Assembly (NCBI GenBank): GCA_024710535.1 | Contig: JANJUO010000637.1 | Coordinates: forward strand, 1 to 11,456 | Direction: 5' to 3' | Source of the DNA: a bacterium | Lineage (GTDB): Bacteria; Bacteroidota; Ignavibacteria; Kapaibacteriales; UBA2268 | Length of the DNA: 11,456 nucleotides | Shown: positions 1 to 6,630 of the stretch, piece by piece | Position numbering within the stretch: the first letter of the stretch is position 1 | Layout: the number at the start of each line of letters is the position of its first letter | The notes under the pieces: model-generated | Seen by the model: only the letters and a program-made list of their open reading frames with translations | Told to the model about the DNA's origin: nothing | Databases searched by the model: none | Translations under genes and position numbers: made by a program

Positions 1-189
1 AATATTATATTTTCATGCGTATTTTCGAATTTATTATTTAAGAATGCTTTGAATGACATATTATTTCAAACAAAAATAAAACAATACCAAATAACTTTGC
101 GACATAATTCATCAAATTTGTTAAAAATCAGATTCAAATATAATAAATTATCATTAAATATCGGCATATATAATTACTTTGATCAATAA
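1..189 (+). CDS. 3' end of an unidentified gene (partial)
   Basis: Reading frame 1 is open from the first base to a TAA at 187-189, giving 62 residues with no start visible. The other two forward frames and all reverse frames are broken by stops, which is notable in such AT-rich DNA and suggests real coding sequence cut by the window edge. The peptide is rich in Asn, Lys, Ile and Tyr. Its last 20 or so residues (LLKIRFKYNKLSLNIGIYNY, then FDQ) alternate polar and hydrophobic side chains, as in an amphipathic beta strand. It does not end in the aromatic residue typical of outer-membrane barrels. I do not recognise the family. No hairpin terminator follows it, so readthrough toward the receptor gene is possible. 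It could still be a chance open frame. Confidence 0.4.
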   Translation, partial: NIIFSCVFSNLLFKNALNDILFQTKIKQYQITLRHNSSNLLKIRFKYNKLSLNIGIYNYFDQ

Positions 190-322
190 ATACTAATGCT
201 AAGTTTGGATGTATCTGCAAACAACAAATTCAGGATCAAAATTCAACTTCGAGGAAGACATTGAAAAAAAGCCGGAGTAGTATGAATACAATAGAGATGG
301 TATGACCAACATTTTCATTTTG

Positions 323-342
323 AATCATTATTAGTAATGATT
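323..342. promoter_or_regulatory. 20-bp inverted repeat upstream of the TonB-dependent receptor
   Basis: AATCATTA and TAATGATT are perfect 8-bp inverted arms around a 4-bp spacer (TTAG), centred about 125 bp before the receptor start. Composition and symmetry resemble an operator for a dimeric regulator. It is reminiscent of Fur boxes in its TAATGAT/ATCATTA words, but those words are in the opposite order from the classical box. Assigning it to Fur is a guess. It lies upstream of the proposed -7 element at 396-403, so it would act from a distal position or mark a different promoter. Confidence 0.35.
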
Positions 343-395
343 GTTTGCATTAAAAATACCTATTTTATGGGATTTCATACTGATTTGAATTGAAC

Positions 396-403
396 TAATT
401 TTG
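396..403 (+). promoter_or_regulatory. Possible Bacteroidota-type -7 element for the receptor gene
   Basis: TAATTTTG matches the -7 consensus TAnnTTTG and would give a leader of roughly 45-50 nt. No TTTG is seen at the expected -33 distance; the nearest resemblance is TTTC at 373-376. The 12-mer TAATTTTGTATT recurs before the gene at 6277. Confidence 0.35.
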
Positions 404-456
404 TATTGTTATTATTTGACAATTAAAAATTAATTATAAATTTAAGGAATAATCAA

Positions 457-2619
457 ATGAATAAAATAATAATTCTAATTTTGGCTTTGGGAATTGCATT
501 ATCGAGCAATCTTTTTGCCAACATACTTGATACAAACAAAATTAAATCTTTTGTGTCGAGCGATGTAAATATCATTTCGGATAGAAGCAAAACAATCAAA
601 ACAATTCCCGGATCAGCCGCTATTATTACACCAACTCAATTACTGAATATGCGTGCCATCAATGCAAATCAGGTTTTGCGTACAATAAGTGGCGCTAACT
701 TGGTTGATGAAGAAGGATTGGGCTTGAGGATGAATTTGGGAATTAGAGGATTGGATCCAGACCGCAGTCGTTCCCTCCTTGTTCTTGAAGATGGTTTGCC
801 GGTTGCACTTGCCCCTTATGGTGAGCCCGAAATGTATTACACTCCATCAATTGATAGAATGCAATCCATCGAATTGCTCAAAGGCAGTGGCTCTATTATT
901 CATGGTCCGCAAACTATTGGCGGGGTGATGAATTATATTACCAATGATCCACCTGCAAATGAAGAAGTTAATTTCAAACTTTGCGGCGGAAATGATGGTT
1001 TTTTGAATTCAAAATTGTCTTATGGTAATAGTTTTGGAAATAATGGTTTTATTGCTGAATTGTACCATAAGCGTGCTGATAGAATTGGCTTAACAAAGTT
1101 TTCTACATTCGATTTTCAAACAAAAACAAAAATTCAAGTTTCAACAAAGAGTAATATCAAGGTAAAAGCCGGAATTTATGACGAAATTTCAAATGCAACT
1201 TATTTAGGAATCACTCAAAATATGTTTGAAAATGGTGAATACTATGCTGATATGGTTCCAAATGATGAATTGAAAATCAAAAGATATTCACTAAGTGCGG
1301 CTTATCAATCAATTTTGAGCAATTCTGCAATTTTGAATTTTTCCATTTTTGGTAATCAAACCTCTCGCGATTGGCGCCGTCAGGATTTCGACCGCAAATC
1401 CACCACATCTAACAAAACCGGCACTGTTTATGGAGATACTTCCATTGCAAATGGAGCAATTTACCTAAAAAACTCTAATGCAAATCGTGATAGGGAATTT
1501 AATGTTTTGGGAACACAACTCGATTTGAATTCAAATTTTGAGTTAATTGGATTCGAGAATCAAATCAGTACGGGTGTTAGATTTTTATATGAAAAAGCAT
1601 TTGAGCAAAGAATTAATGGCTCTTCTTATTTGGCTGAATCGGGATCTTTGATTGAAGATGAAGTTCGCACCGGTAATGCATTAAGCATTTTTGCCCAAGA
1701 TAAAATTTTCTTGTCGAATGACTTTTTGATTACTTTGGGATTGAGATACGAAATGTTTGATTATGAAAGAGATATTCGAAGAATCAAATCCAAAGATACT
1801 GTAATTTTTGCTTCACATGGAATTTCAGAGTTGATACCAGGCATAGGAATAAACTATTCATTCAACGAAAATCTTACTTTATTTGCCGGTATGCACCGCG
1901 GTTTTGCCCCTCCAAGAACAAAAGATGCAATTACTGCAGAAGGAATGGCGCTCGATTTATCTGCCGAATTAAGTTGGAATTATGAAATTGGCATTCGTCC
2001 GATAATTTCAAATTACTTATCTGGTGAATTCACATTTTATGCTATGGATTTTTCAAATCAAATTATTCCGGTTTCAGTTTCCTCGGGTGGTTTGGGCTAT
2101 GGCTTGGTGAATGGCGGAAGAACTTTGCATACAGGAATTGAAATTTCGTTTTTATTGAATTTTTCTGAAATTATCGATTATAAAAATATTTTCTCTTTAT
2201 CTGTAAGTTCTACAATTGGAAATTCAGAATATTCTTCGGACAGAATTGTAGAAACAGGATCCGAGAAAATCAATATTAAAGGTAATAAATTGCCTTATGC
2301 ACCAGATTTTTCAGCATCAACTGTATTGACTTTTAATTTTTCAAGAGCATTTGGATTTACATTCAATGCCAGTTATGTTGGAGATCAATTCTCCGATGAA
2401 TTAAATACTATTTCACCAAGTGCAGATGGCACAATAGGATTAATTGATGCATATATGTTATTCGATGCTTCATTAAATTATGAAATTAGCAATAATATTG
2501 AATTATTTGCATCAATTAAAAACATTACTGATTCCAAATATATTGCTTCAAGAAGACCACAAGGAATCAAAGTAAGCGTTCCAAGAATGATTACGGCAGG
2601 AATTGATTACAAATTTTAA
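457..2619 (+). CDS. TonB-dependent outer-membrane receptor, FecA-like
   Basis: A full-length receptor of 720 residues that would import a ligand across the outer membrane using TonB-ExbBD energy. Residues 1-21 are a signal peptide (Lys, hydrophobic core, cleavage expected after LFA). A plug domain covers about 45-165, followed by a 22-strand-type barrel to the C-terminal Phe in DYKF. The plug closely follows the ferric dicitrate receptor pattern: GIRGLDPDRSR at 95-105, EDGLPVALAPYGEPE at 111-125, LLKGSGSIIHGPQTIGGV at 140-157. NITDSKY near the C terminus is also typical. There is no N-terminal signalling domain, so it is not an E. coli FecA-style transducer, and no clear TonB box is visible. 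AAGGA at 444-448 is the ribosome binding site. It is monocistronic, ending at a strong terminator. Ferric citrate or another siderophore-like chelate is the best ligand guess; substrate cannot be proved from sequence. Confidence 0.93.
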   Translation: MNKIIILILALGIALSSNLFANILDTNKIKSFVSSDVNIISDRSKTIKTIPGSAAIITPTQLLNMRAINANQVLRTISGANLVDEEGLGLRMNLGIRGLDPDRSRSLLVLEDGLPVALAPYGEPEMYYTPSIDRMQSIELLKGSGSIIHGPQTIGGVMNYITNDPPANEEVNFKLCGGNDGFLNSKLSYGNSFGNNGFIAELYHKRADRIGLTKFSTFDFQTKTKIQVSTKSNIKVKAGIYDEISNATYLGITQNMFENGEYYADMVPNDELKIKRYSLSAAYQSILSNSAILNFSIFGNQTSRDWRRQDFDRKSTTSNKTGTVYGDTSIANGAIYLKNSNANRDREFNVLGTQLDLNSNFELIGFENQISTGVRFLYEKAFEQRINGSSYLAESGSLIEDEVRTGNALSIFAQDKIFLSNDFLITLGLRYEMFDYERDIRRIKSKDTVIFASHGISELIPGIGINYSFNENLTLFAGMHRGFAPPRTKDAITAEGMALDLSAELSWNYEIGIRPIISNYLSGEFTFYAMDFSNQIIPVSVSSGGLGYGLVNGGRTLHTGIEISFLLNFSEIIDYKNIFSLSVSSTIGNSEYSSDRIVETGSEKINIKGNKLPYAPDFSASTVLTFNFSRAFGFTFNASYVGDQFSDELNTISPSADGTIGLIDAYMLFDASLNYEISNNIELFASIKNITDSKYIASRRPQGIKVSVPRMITAGIDYKF

Positions 2620-2655
2620 TAAAAATTTCAAAAAAACATATCCCTAATTAATGAT

Positions 2656-2686
2656 AATGCCTCGCTTTGTTCGAGGCATTTTTTTA
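2656..2686 (+). terminator. Rho-independent terminator of the receptor gene
   Basis: A perfect 9-bp stem (AATGCCTCG at 2656-2664 with CGAGGCATT at 2672-2680) encloses a 7-nt loop and is followed by a run of Ts (2679-2685). It begins 37 bp after the stop codon. Confidence 0.93.
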
Positions 2687-2781
2687 TTACGTTTAATACC
2701 AATGTTGTATTCAAATATATAATCAAAAATTGATTTTATTTCTATAATGCAATTTTTGAAGAAAATCAGCAAGTCAAAGCC

Positions 2782-2866
2782 TGTCATTTCGAACCGCAGG
2801 TGAGAAATCCATAAAAATCAATACATTAATTAATTCTGGATTCCTCTCTTCGTTCCTAATGATATT
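2782..2866. repeat. Dispersed imperfect palindrome, copy 1
   Basis: The left arm (GTCATTTCGAACCG, then GTGAGAAATCCA) is roughly the inverse of the right arm (TGGATTCCTCTC, then CGTTCCTAATGATA); the inner 12 bp pair at 10 of 12 positions. The segments AGGTGAGAAATCCATAAA (2798-2815) and ATTCTGGATTCCTCT (2833-2847) recur exactly in copy 2. From general knowledge, sequences of this style (TTCTGGATTCCT with a TTCG core and a GTCAT end) are scattered between genes in Bacteroidota-like genomes. Here it is probably a REP- or MITE-like unit able to fold into a hairpin. Confidence 0.7.
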
Positions 2867-2879
2867 GAAGTAGAATTTC

Positions 2880-2910
2880 GTCATATCGAGCAAAGTGAGA
2901 TATCCATAAA
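2880..2910. repeat. Half copy of the dispersed palindrome
   Basis: This stretch (GTCATATCGAGCAAAGTGAG, then ATATCCATAAA) repeats the left arm of copy 1 with a few substitutions but has no matching right arm. It begins 14 bp after copy 1, which suggests a partial duplication or a decayed second element. Confidence 0.55.
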
Positions 2911-2920
2911 TACTGTTTCG

Positions 2921-2937
2921 TCAGTTGTTACAACTGA
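2921..2937. repeat. Perfect palindrome A (8-bp arms)
   Basis: TCAGTTGT and ACAACTGA flank a single central T. The core GTTGTTACAAC is almost the same as that of palindrome B 31 bp downstream (GTTGTAACAAC), so the two are related. This could be a protein binding site, a transposase recognition end, or a dispersed repeat. Confidence 0.7.
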
Positions 2938-2949
2938 AGACCAGCAATG

Positions 2950-2970
2950 TGTCGGTTGTAACAACCGACA
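2950..2970. repeat. Perfect palindrome B (10-bp arms)
   Basis: TGTCGGTTGT and ACAACCGACA flank a single central A; all ten arm positions are complementary. The outer bases differ from palindrome A as compensated pairs (CAG/CTG against CGG/CCG), so both keep perfect symmetry while the sequences diverge. No gene starts nearby, so an ordinary operator role is not obvious. Confidence 0.75.
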
Positions 2971-3086
2971 GAACAAAAACTGGAAAATACACCATGCTGT
3001 TAAATGATTTGATTTCGCAAATACTTTATATTATTTATTGATTGGACAGATTTTAGTTTTTGTTCTCTTATAGTCTCAATCATAGG

Positions 3087-3329
3087 TCTTCAATGGCGTC
3101 AATCAAGTCTTCAATAGCGTCAATCAAGTCTTCAATAGCGTCAATCAAGTCTTCAATAGCGTCAATCAAGTCTTCAATAGCGTCAGTCAAGTCTTCAATG
3201 GCGTCAATCAAGACTTCAATAGCGTCAATCAAGACTTCAATAGCGTCAATCAAGTCTTCAATGGCGTCAATCAAGTCTTCAATAGCGTCAATCAAGTCTT
3301 CAATGGCGTCAATCAAGACTTCAATTACG
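3087..3329. repeat. 21-bp tandem repeat array (minisatellite), about 11.5 units
   Basis: Eleven head-to-tail units of 21 bp run from 3087 to 3317 with a partial twelfth to about 3329; the unit core is CAATAGCGTCAATCAAG. Units differ at only a few positions: A to G at unit position 9 (units 1, 6, 9, 11), T to A at position 1 (units 7, 8, 12), A to G at position 16 (unit 5). Near identity implies recent expansion, and the variants suggest block duplication. The period is a multiple of three and the unit has open frames on both strands: a TTG-started frame 3060-3362 (+), or an internal ATG at 3093 with AGG six bases before it, encoding a heptad like ASIKSSI, and a reverse frame encoding IEDLIDA. 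These look like by-products of the repeat, though a heptad peptide gene cannot be fully excluded. A degenerate continuation may reach 3360. Confidence 0.95.
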
Positions 3330-3471
3330 TTTTATAGCGTGTCAATTATATTTATCAAGTAGCTGTATTTATTTTTTAGTAATTTCAGAAGGGATATTGT
3401 GTAATATTTACTCAAAATTTTTTGAATTTGATAAATAATACAAATTTTAAATGACATTTATTTCTCTCTAT

Positions 3472-3530
3472 AGGTGAGAAATCCATAAATAATAAGCAAT
3501 TATTATTCTGGATTCCTCTGCGTTCGGAAA
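3472..3530. repeat. Dispersed imperfect palindrome, copy 2
   Basis: AGGTGAGAAATCCATAAA (3472-3489) and ATTCTGGATTCCTCT (3505-3519) are identical to segments of copy 1, with a different, shorter AT-rich middle. The outer arms have decayed more than in copy 1 (GCGTTCGGAA remains on the right). Same orientation as copy 1, about 670 bp away. Confidence 0.7.
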
Positions 3531-3623
3531 GGCAAAATTTCAGGTGAGTATAAAGTGGACAATCAGTGTTTGTGCATTTAACTCGAATGATCAAAAAAAT
3601 ATTTGAAATCAATAAGATAAAGT

Positions 3624-5252
3624 TTAAGATTTTTTCTTAATGAATGAAAATACAATCGAAATCAATGAGATAAAAATGCTTAGCCATGCAATAATATCAC
3701 CATATTTGGTATAAAATGTTTTTTTGGAAAGTAATATGACATTTCCAGAAATTGCGATTGATTTGTAAGGTGGAGCTTCGATAACGCTCTCCCCTGTTGG
3801 TGAAATAATTCCGGAAATACCCGAATTTGCCGCTCTGGCAAGGTATCTTCGATTTTCAATAGCACGCATAGCCGCAAGTATGTAGTGTTGACGAGGTCCA
3901 AAAGTGTAATCATACCATGCATCATTTGTAATTACTGTGAATAATTCAGCACCTTGATTTGCAAAATTCCTTACGAAATCAGGATAAATAGACTCGATGC
4001 AAATAATAGTTGCAATTGAAACTGAGTCATTATTTTTGTATAATTTTAAATTTTTCTGCTCTTTGCCAATTCCCCAAGCTGAAATTCCAACACTCCATTC
4101 AAACCAGCCACGTGCAAAAAGCAGATAATCTGCATAAGGCAAACGCTCAGCCATAGGAGTTAATCTCATTTTTTTATAGATTTGGCGGTTTTCATCATGA
4201 ATATTTGGGTTCAATAAAAGGGCAGTATTATATGATTCATACATTATGGATGAATTGCCGAGTTTTCTTGCAGTTGGTGTTGCTTCTTTTTCGTTATCAT
4301 ACAATTTCAATTCTGTAAAACCAGTAAGCAAAGGAATATTCGACGTGTCCACCCAATTTGAAATATTTGGATAATCATGAAAAGCATTAGTTTCAATGCT
4401 CATATATGGTATAGAAGTTTCGCACCATAATGCAAGATCTAAATGTGGATTGCTTTTTCTTAATGAATCTTGTAAATGCTTGTGAATTTGAATTTGCTTT
4501 GGCACAGAAGTTTCCCATTTTCTCCAAGGATTGATATTTGGCTGAACAATTGCTACACTTAATTCTATTGCTTTGAAAATATTGTCATATTCAAAAACTC
4601 TATAAAATCCGTAAACATTTGGAATTAATATTAATGCAATTACTCCAAGAATATAATTTCTACTTGTTGATAATTTTAGCAATTCTTTATATTTGAGTTG
4701 GTTTTTTCTGATTAAGATAATTAATTTAAGCAACAAAACATTTATCAAAGCAATCAGAAAAGATGCTCCATAAACTCCAATTATATCGATAATTTGAACC
4801 CAATAATGATTATAGAATTGAGTGTTTCCAATTGTGAGCCAAGGATAAGAAAATTCTCCCAAGCCATGCGCAAATTCAAAACCTGTCCACAAAAATGGAA
4901 AAAGCCACAACGCAATATTGAGAGAAATTTTTCTTTTAATTAAGGAAAACAAAGCAAAAGGAATCATAAAGAAAAGTGGATGCAAAACACATAGAGCCAA
5001 GCCCGAAGCCATTAAATATGGGTCAGTTTCGCTTTGCCAACTTGAAATCCACCAATTTGTGCCTGTATGATAAATAAAAAAAGTCAGATAAATCATCAAA
5101 TATTTCTTTTTGATAATTTCTTCGTTTGACAATAAAAACAAAATCGGCACAAATGCAATAAATGCAAATAAATAGAATGGAAGCGGTGGAAATGCTAATG
5201 CAAGTAATATACCTGATAGTCCTGCAAATAAGAATTTCTGACTTGTTTTCAA
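3624..5252 (-). CDS. lnt: Apolipoprotein N-acyltransferase
   Basis: Lnt transfers a third acyl chain from a phospholipid to the N-terminal Cys of lipoproteins at the inner membrane. The 542-residue protein has hydrophobic segments across about 7-42, 52-61, 84-105, 112-128, 153-181 and 201-216, then a nitrilase-type domain (about 230-505) and a last membrane helix at 518-538. The catalytic triad is visible: Glu278 (LWCETSIP), Lys361 (KKMRLTPMAERLPY) and Cys418 (IICIESIYPD). NDAWYDYTFGPRQH and MRAIENRRYLARAANSG are family signatures. The start is TTG at 5252, 7 bp after the lipB stop, with TAGG a few bases upstream; the next in-frame ATG (Met53) would delete the first helix, so TTG is preferred. 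It is the last gene of cutA-lipB-lnt. It implies a diderm envelope with triacylated lipoproteins. Confidence 0.95.
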   Translation of the reverse strand: MKTSQKFLFAGLSGILLALAFPPLPFYLFAFIAFVPILFLLSNEEIIKKKYLMIYLTFFIYHTGTNWWISSWQSETDPYLMASGLALCVLHPLFFMIPFALFSLIKRKISLNIALWLFPFLWTGFEFAHGLGEFSYPWLTIGNTQFYNHYWVQIIDIIGVYGASFLIALINVLLLKLIILIRKNQLKYKELLKLSTSRNYILGVIALILIPNVYGFYRVFEYDNIFKAIELSVAIVQPNINPWRKWETSVPKQIQIHKHLQDSLRKSNPHLDLALWCETSIPYMSIETNAFHDYPNISNWVDTSNIPLLTGFTELKLYDNEKEATPTARKLGNSSIMYESYNTALLLNPNIHDENRQIYKKMRLTPMAERLPYADYLLFARGWFEWSVGISAWGIGKEQKNLKLYKNNDSVSIATIICIESIYPDFVRNFANQGAELFTVITNDAWYDYTFGPRQHYILAAMRAIENRRYLARAANSGISGIISPTGESVIEAPPYKSIAISGNVILLSKKTFYTKYGDIIAWLSIFISLISIVFSFIKKKS

Positions 5253-5259
5253 AATTAAC

Positions 5260-5895
5260 CTAATTAAAATGTTTTCTAAAAATATTTAGTAATTTGCTTT
5301 TTACTTCAGGAAAATCAATTTCCGAACCAGTTTCTACCTTAATTGAAGTAACATCTTTGCCTTTGATTCCGCATGGAACAATATATGAAAATTCCATCAG
5401 ATTATTATTTACATTAAGTGCAAATCCATGCGAAGTTACCCAACGAGAGCAGTGCATGCCCATTGCGGCAATTTTCCTCTGATTCTCAATCCATACTCCG
5501 GTCATACCTTGAACTCTGTCTGCGACAATTCCATACTCGCCTACTAATTCAATCAAACATTGCTCAATCTCACGCAAAAACCAATGCAAATCTTGCTTGA
5601 AATTTGCCAGATTAAATATAGGATAGCCCACTAATTGCCCTGGATTATGCAAGGTAACATCGCCGCCACGATCAATATTCACAACCGAAATACCCATCAT
5701 TTTCAAGAAACTCTCTTGAATAACAACGTTATCCCCACTTCCGCTCTTTCCTATTGTAATAACAGAAGGATGCTCGCAGAAAACAAGAGTGCTATTTTTC
5801 TTTCCTGATTGAATTTCCGCAACAAGATTTTTTTGTTTATCCCAAGAGGAATAATATTCAATCAATCCCCAATCTTCGAAATCAAATTTAAACAT
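5260..5895 (-). CDS. lipB: Octanoyl-[acyl carrier protein]:protein N-octanoyltransferase (lipoate biosynthesis)
   Basis: LipB moves an octanoyl group from acyl carrier protein to a specific Lys of lipoyl-domain proteins; LipA, not in this window, would then insert sulfur. The 211-residue length is normal. Motifs in order: EHPSVITIGKSG (41-52), RGGDVTLHNPGQLVGYPIF (76-94), then RKIAAMG with catalytic Lys141 and IVPCGI with the acyl-accepting Cys175. The usual TYHGPGQ is TLHNPGQ here; the conserved His83 is kept, so activity is expected. Its ATG overlaps the 3' end of cutA by 8 bp and its stop is 7 bp from lnt, so the three are probably co-transcribed and translationally coupled. GcvH, encoded in this window, is a likely acceptor. 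Confidence 0.95.
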   Translation of the reverse strand: MFKFDFEDWGLIEYYSSWDKQKNLVAEIQSGKKNSTLVFCEHPSVITIGKSGSGDNVVIQESFLKMMGISVVNIDRGGDVTLHNPGQLVGYPIFNLANFKQDLHWFLREIEQCLIELVGEYGIVADRVQGMTGVWIENQRKIAAMGMHCSRWVTSHGFALNVNNNLMEFSYIVPCGIKGKDVTSIKVETGSEIDFPEVKSKLLNIFRKHFN

Positions 5896-6223
5896 TTTTA
5901 TCCAATACAGAATTCATCCAATTCAAATATTCTTCAGATGCAGAATCAATTACAAGAGAAATAATTTCTGGCACTGTATCTAAATGCAATTCTTTTACTC
6001 TTGTTTCAAGAGTTTCAAGTTTTTCAACATTTGTTTTGATCATCAATACACATTCGATACGTTCTTCAATCTGACCTTCCCATTCATAAATAGAAGTGGC
6101 GCCTTGCAAAATTGTGGAGCAAGCGGCTAATTTTTCATAAAGCAAAATTCTTGAAATGTGAATTGCGTTTTCATAAGATTTAGTTGTAACATAAACAACA
6201 CGATTTTGATTTGTTTCTTTCAT
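5888..6223 (-). CDS. cutA: CutA-family protein (divalent cation tolerance)
   Basis: A 111-residue CutA1-like protein; the family forms compact trimers with a ferredoxin-like fold and was linked to copper tolerance in E. coli, though its real role in most bacteria is unsettled. The family pattern is clear: VVYVTTKSYENAIHISR, KLAACSTILQGATSIYEWEG (residues about 31-50), then IEERIECVLMIKT, ELHLDTVPEII and a C-terminal YLNWM. GGTGG (complement of 6227-6231) sits four bases before the ATG as a ribosome binding site. It is first in the cutA-lipB-lnt cluster and is divergent from the small membrane protein gene at 6277, with only 53 bp between the starts. Position next to lipB looks like shared transcription rather than shared function. 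Confidence 0.92.
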   Translation of the reverse strand: MKETNQNRVVYVTTKSYENAIHISRILLYEKLAACSTILQGATSIYEWEGQIEERIECVLMIKTNVEKLETLETRVKELHLDTVPEIISLVIDSASEEYLNWMNSVLDKNV

Positions 6224-6241
6224 AATCCACCAAATTTTTAT

Positions 6242-6249
6242 TAATTTTG
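6242..6249 (+). promoter_or_regulatory. Possible -7 element for the small membrane protein gene
   Basis: TAATTTTG in the 53-bp divergent spacer would place a start site about 20 bp before the ATG at 6277. The sequence TAATTTTGTATT matches that upstream of the receptor gene. No clear -33 TTTG is present at normal spacing. Confidence 0.35.
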
Positions 6250-6276
6250 TATTTTAAAAAATAAAGAAACGAAAAT

Positions 6277-6561
6277 ATGATAGAATTATTAATATTTCAT
6301 TTGCATATTGTTGGTGCAATTTATGCTTTCACAAAAAATTGGCAATCTCGCGACCTAAAATATGGCGTTCTTGGTGTGTTGGTTATCGGCTTATTTTTTG
6401 CAATCGGCTGGGCACTTACCGGCACAATTGCAAGATTAATAATGCCTTATGAATGGAACACAATATATTTTTCCCAAGATACATTATCGCTTGTTTTGCT
6501 TTTGATTCCAGAAATAATTTTCTTCAATTTATTCTTTCTTAAAGATAAAAGCAAAGCATAA
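6277..6561 (+). CDS. Small three-helix membrane protein, function unknown
   Basis: A 94-residue hydrophobic protein with three likely membrane segments at about 2-18, 30-54 and 70-88, and short charged linkers (KNWQSRDLKYG at 20-30, KDKSKA at the C-terminus). Two histidines (His8, His10) lie in the first helix and PYEWN follows the second; a Pro-Glu pair (IPEII) sits inside the third. No signal cleavage site or known catalytic motif is seen. I do not recognise the family with confidence; small uncharacterised inner-membrane proteins with this layout are common. It is divergent from cutA and separated from the next gene by 242 bp, so it is probably transcribed alone. The ribosome binding site is weak (AAAGAAACG). 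Confidence 0.7.
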   Translation: MIELLIFHLHIVGAIYAFTKNWQSRDLKYGVLGVLVIGLFFAIGWALTGTIARLIMPYEWNTIYFSQDTLSLVLLLIPEIIFFNLFFLKDKSKA

Positions 6562-6630
6562 ATTTGATTTTAATTAAAAAAGAAATCAAAATTCCGTTCA
6601 CAACTATATTTATAGCATCTTTAGTCTGGT

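Larger units (their letters stand above)
2687..3623. other. Repeat-rich spacer with no convincing gene
   Basis: About 0.9 kb lies between the receptor terminator and the convergent lnt gene. It holds two copies and one half copy of an imperfect dispersed palindrome, two adjacent perfect palindromes, and a 21-bp tandem array, each listed separately. The open frames here either run through the tandem array or read through the palindrome, with no conserved domain, so I treat the region as non-coding. Its density of repeat types is unlike the rest of the window. Confidence 0.7.

Noticed and set aside
416..442. Sigma70 promoter from TTGACA at 416-421
   Set aside because: The only TATA-like hexamers downstream are 13-15 bp away, too close, and would put the start inside the ribosome binding site.
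190..456. Cobalamin or other known riboswitch upstream of the receptor
   Set aside because: No B12-box-like conserved core or other familiar aptamer pattern could be seen; only the short inverted repeat stands out.
3080..3316. 78-residue IEDLIDA-repeat protein on the - strand
   Set aside because: It begins and ends inside the repeat array and is the reverse reading of the same repeat, with no start signal.
3087..3329. CRISPR array
   Set aside because: The 21-bp units are head to tail with no unique spacers between them, and there are no cas genes in the window.
3060..3362. 100-residue Ser/Ile/Lys-rich protein on the + strand
   Set aside because: It starts with TTG without a ribosome site, consists almost entirely of the tandem array, and a period divisible by three keeps any stop-free frame open. 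Kept only as a remark on the repeat.
3412..3612. 66-residue reverse-strand protein between the array and lnt
   Set aside because: It reads straight through copy 2 of the dispersed palindrome and has no recognisable domain or ribosome site.
5294..5600. Small + strand frames opposite lipB and other frames opposite lnt, hprK and accC
   Set aside because: These are shadows of well-supported genes on the other strand, with no start signals or domains of their own.
6563..6590. Terminator after the small membrane protein gene (TTTGATTT/AAATCAAA)
   Set aside because: The 8-bp stem is entirely AT-rich with one or two GC pairs and lacks a T-run afterwards.
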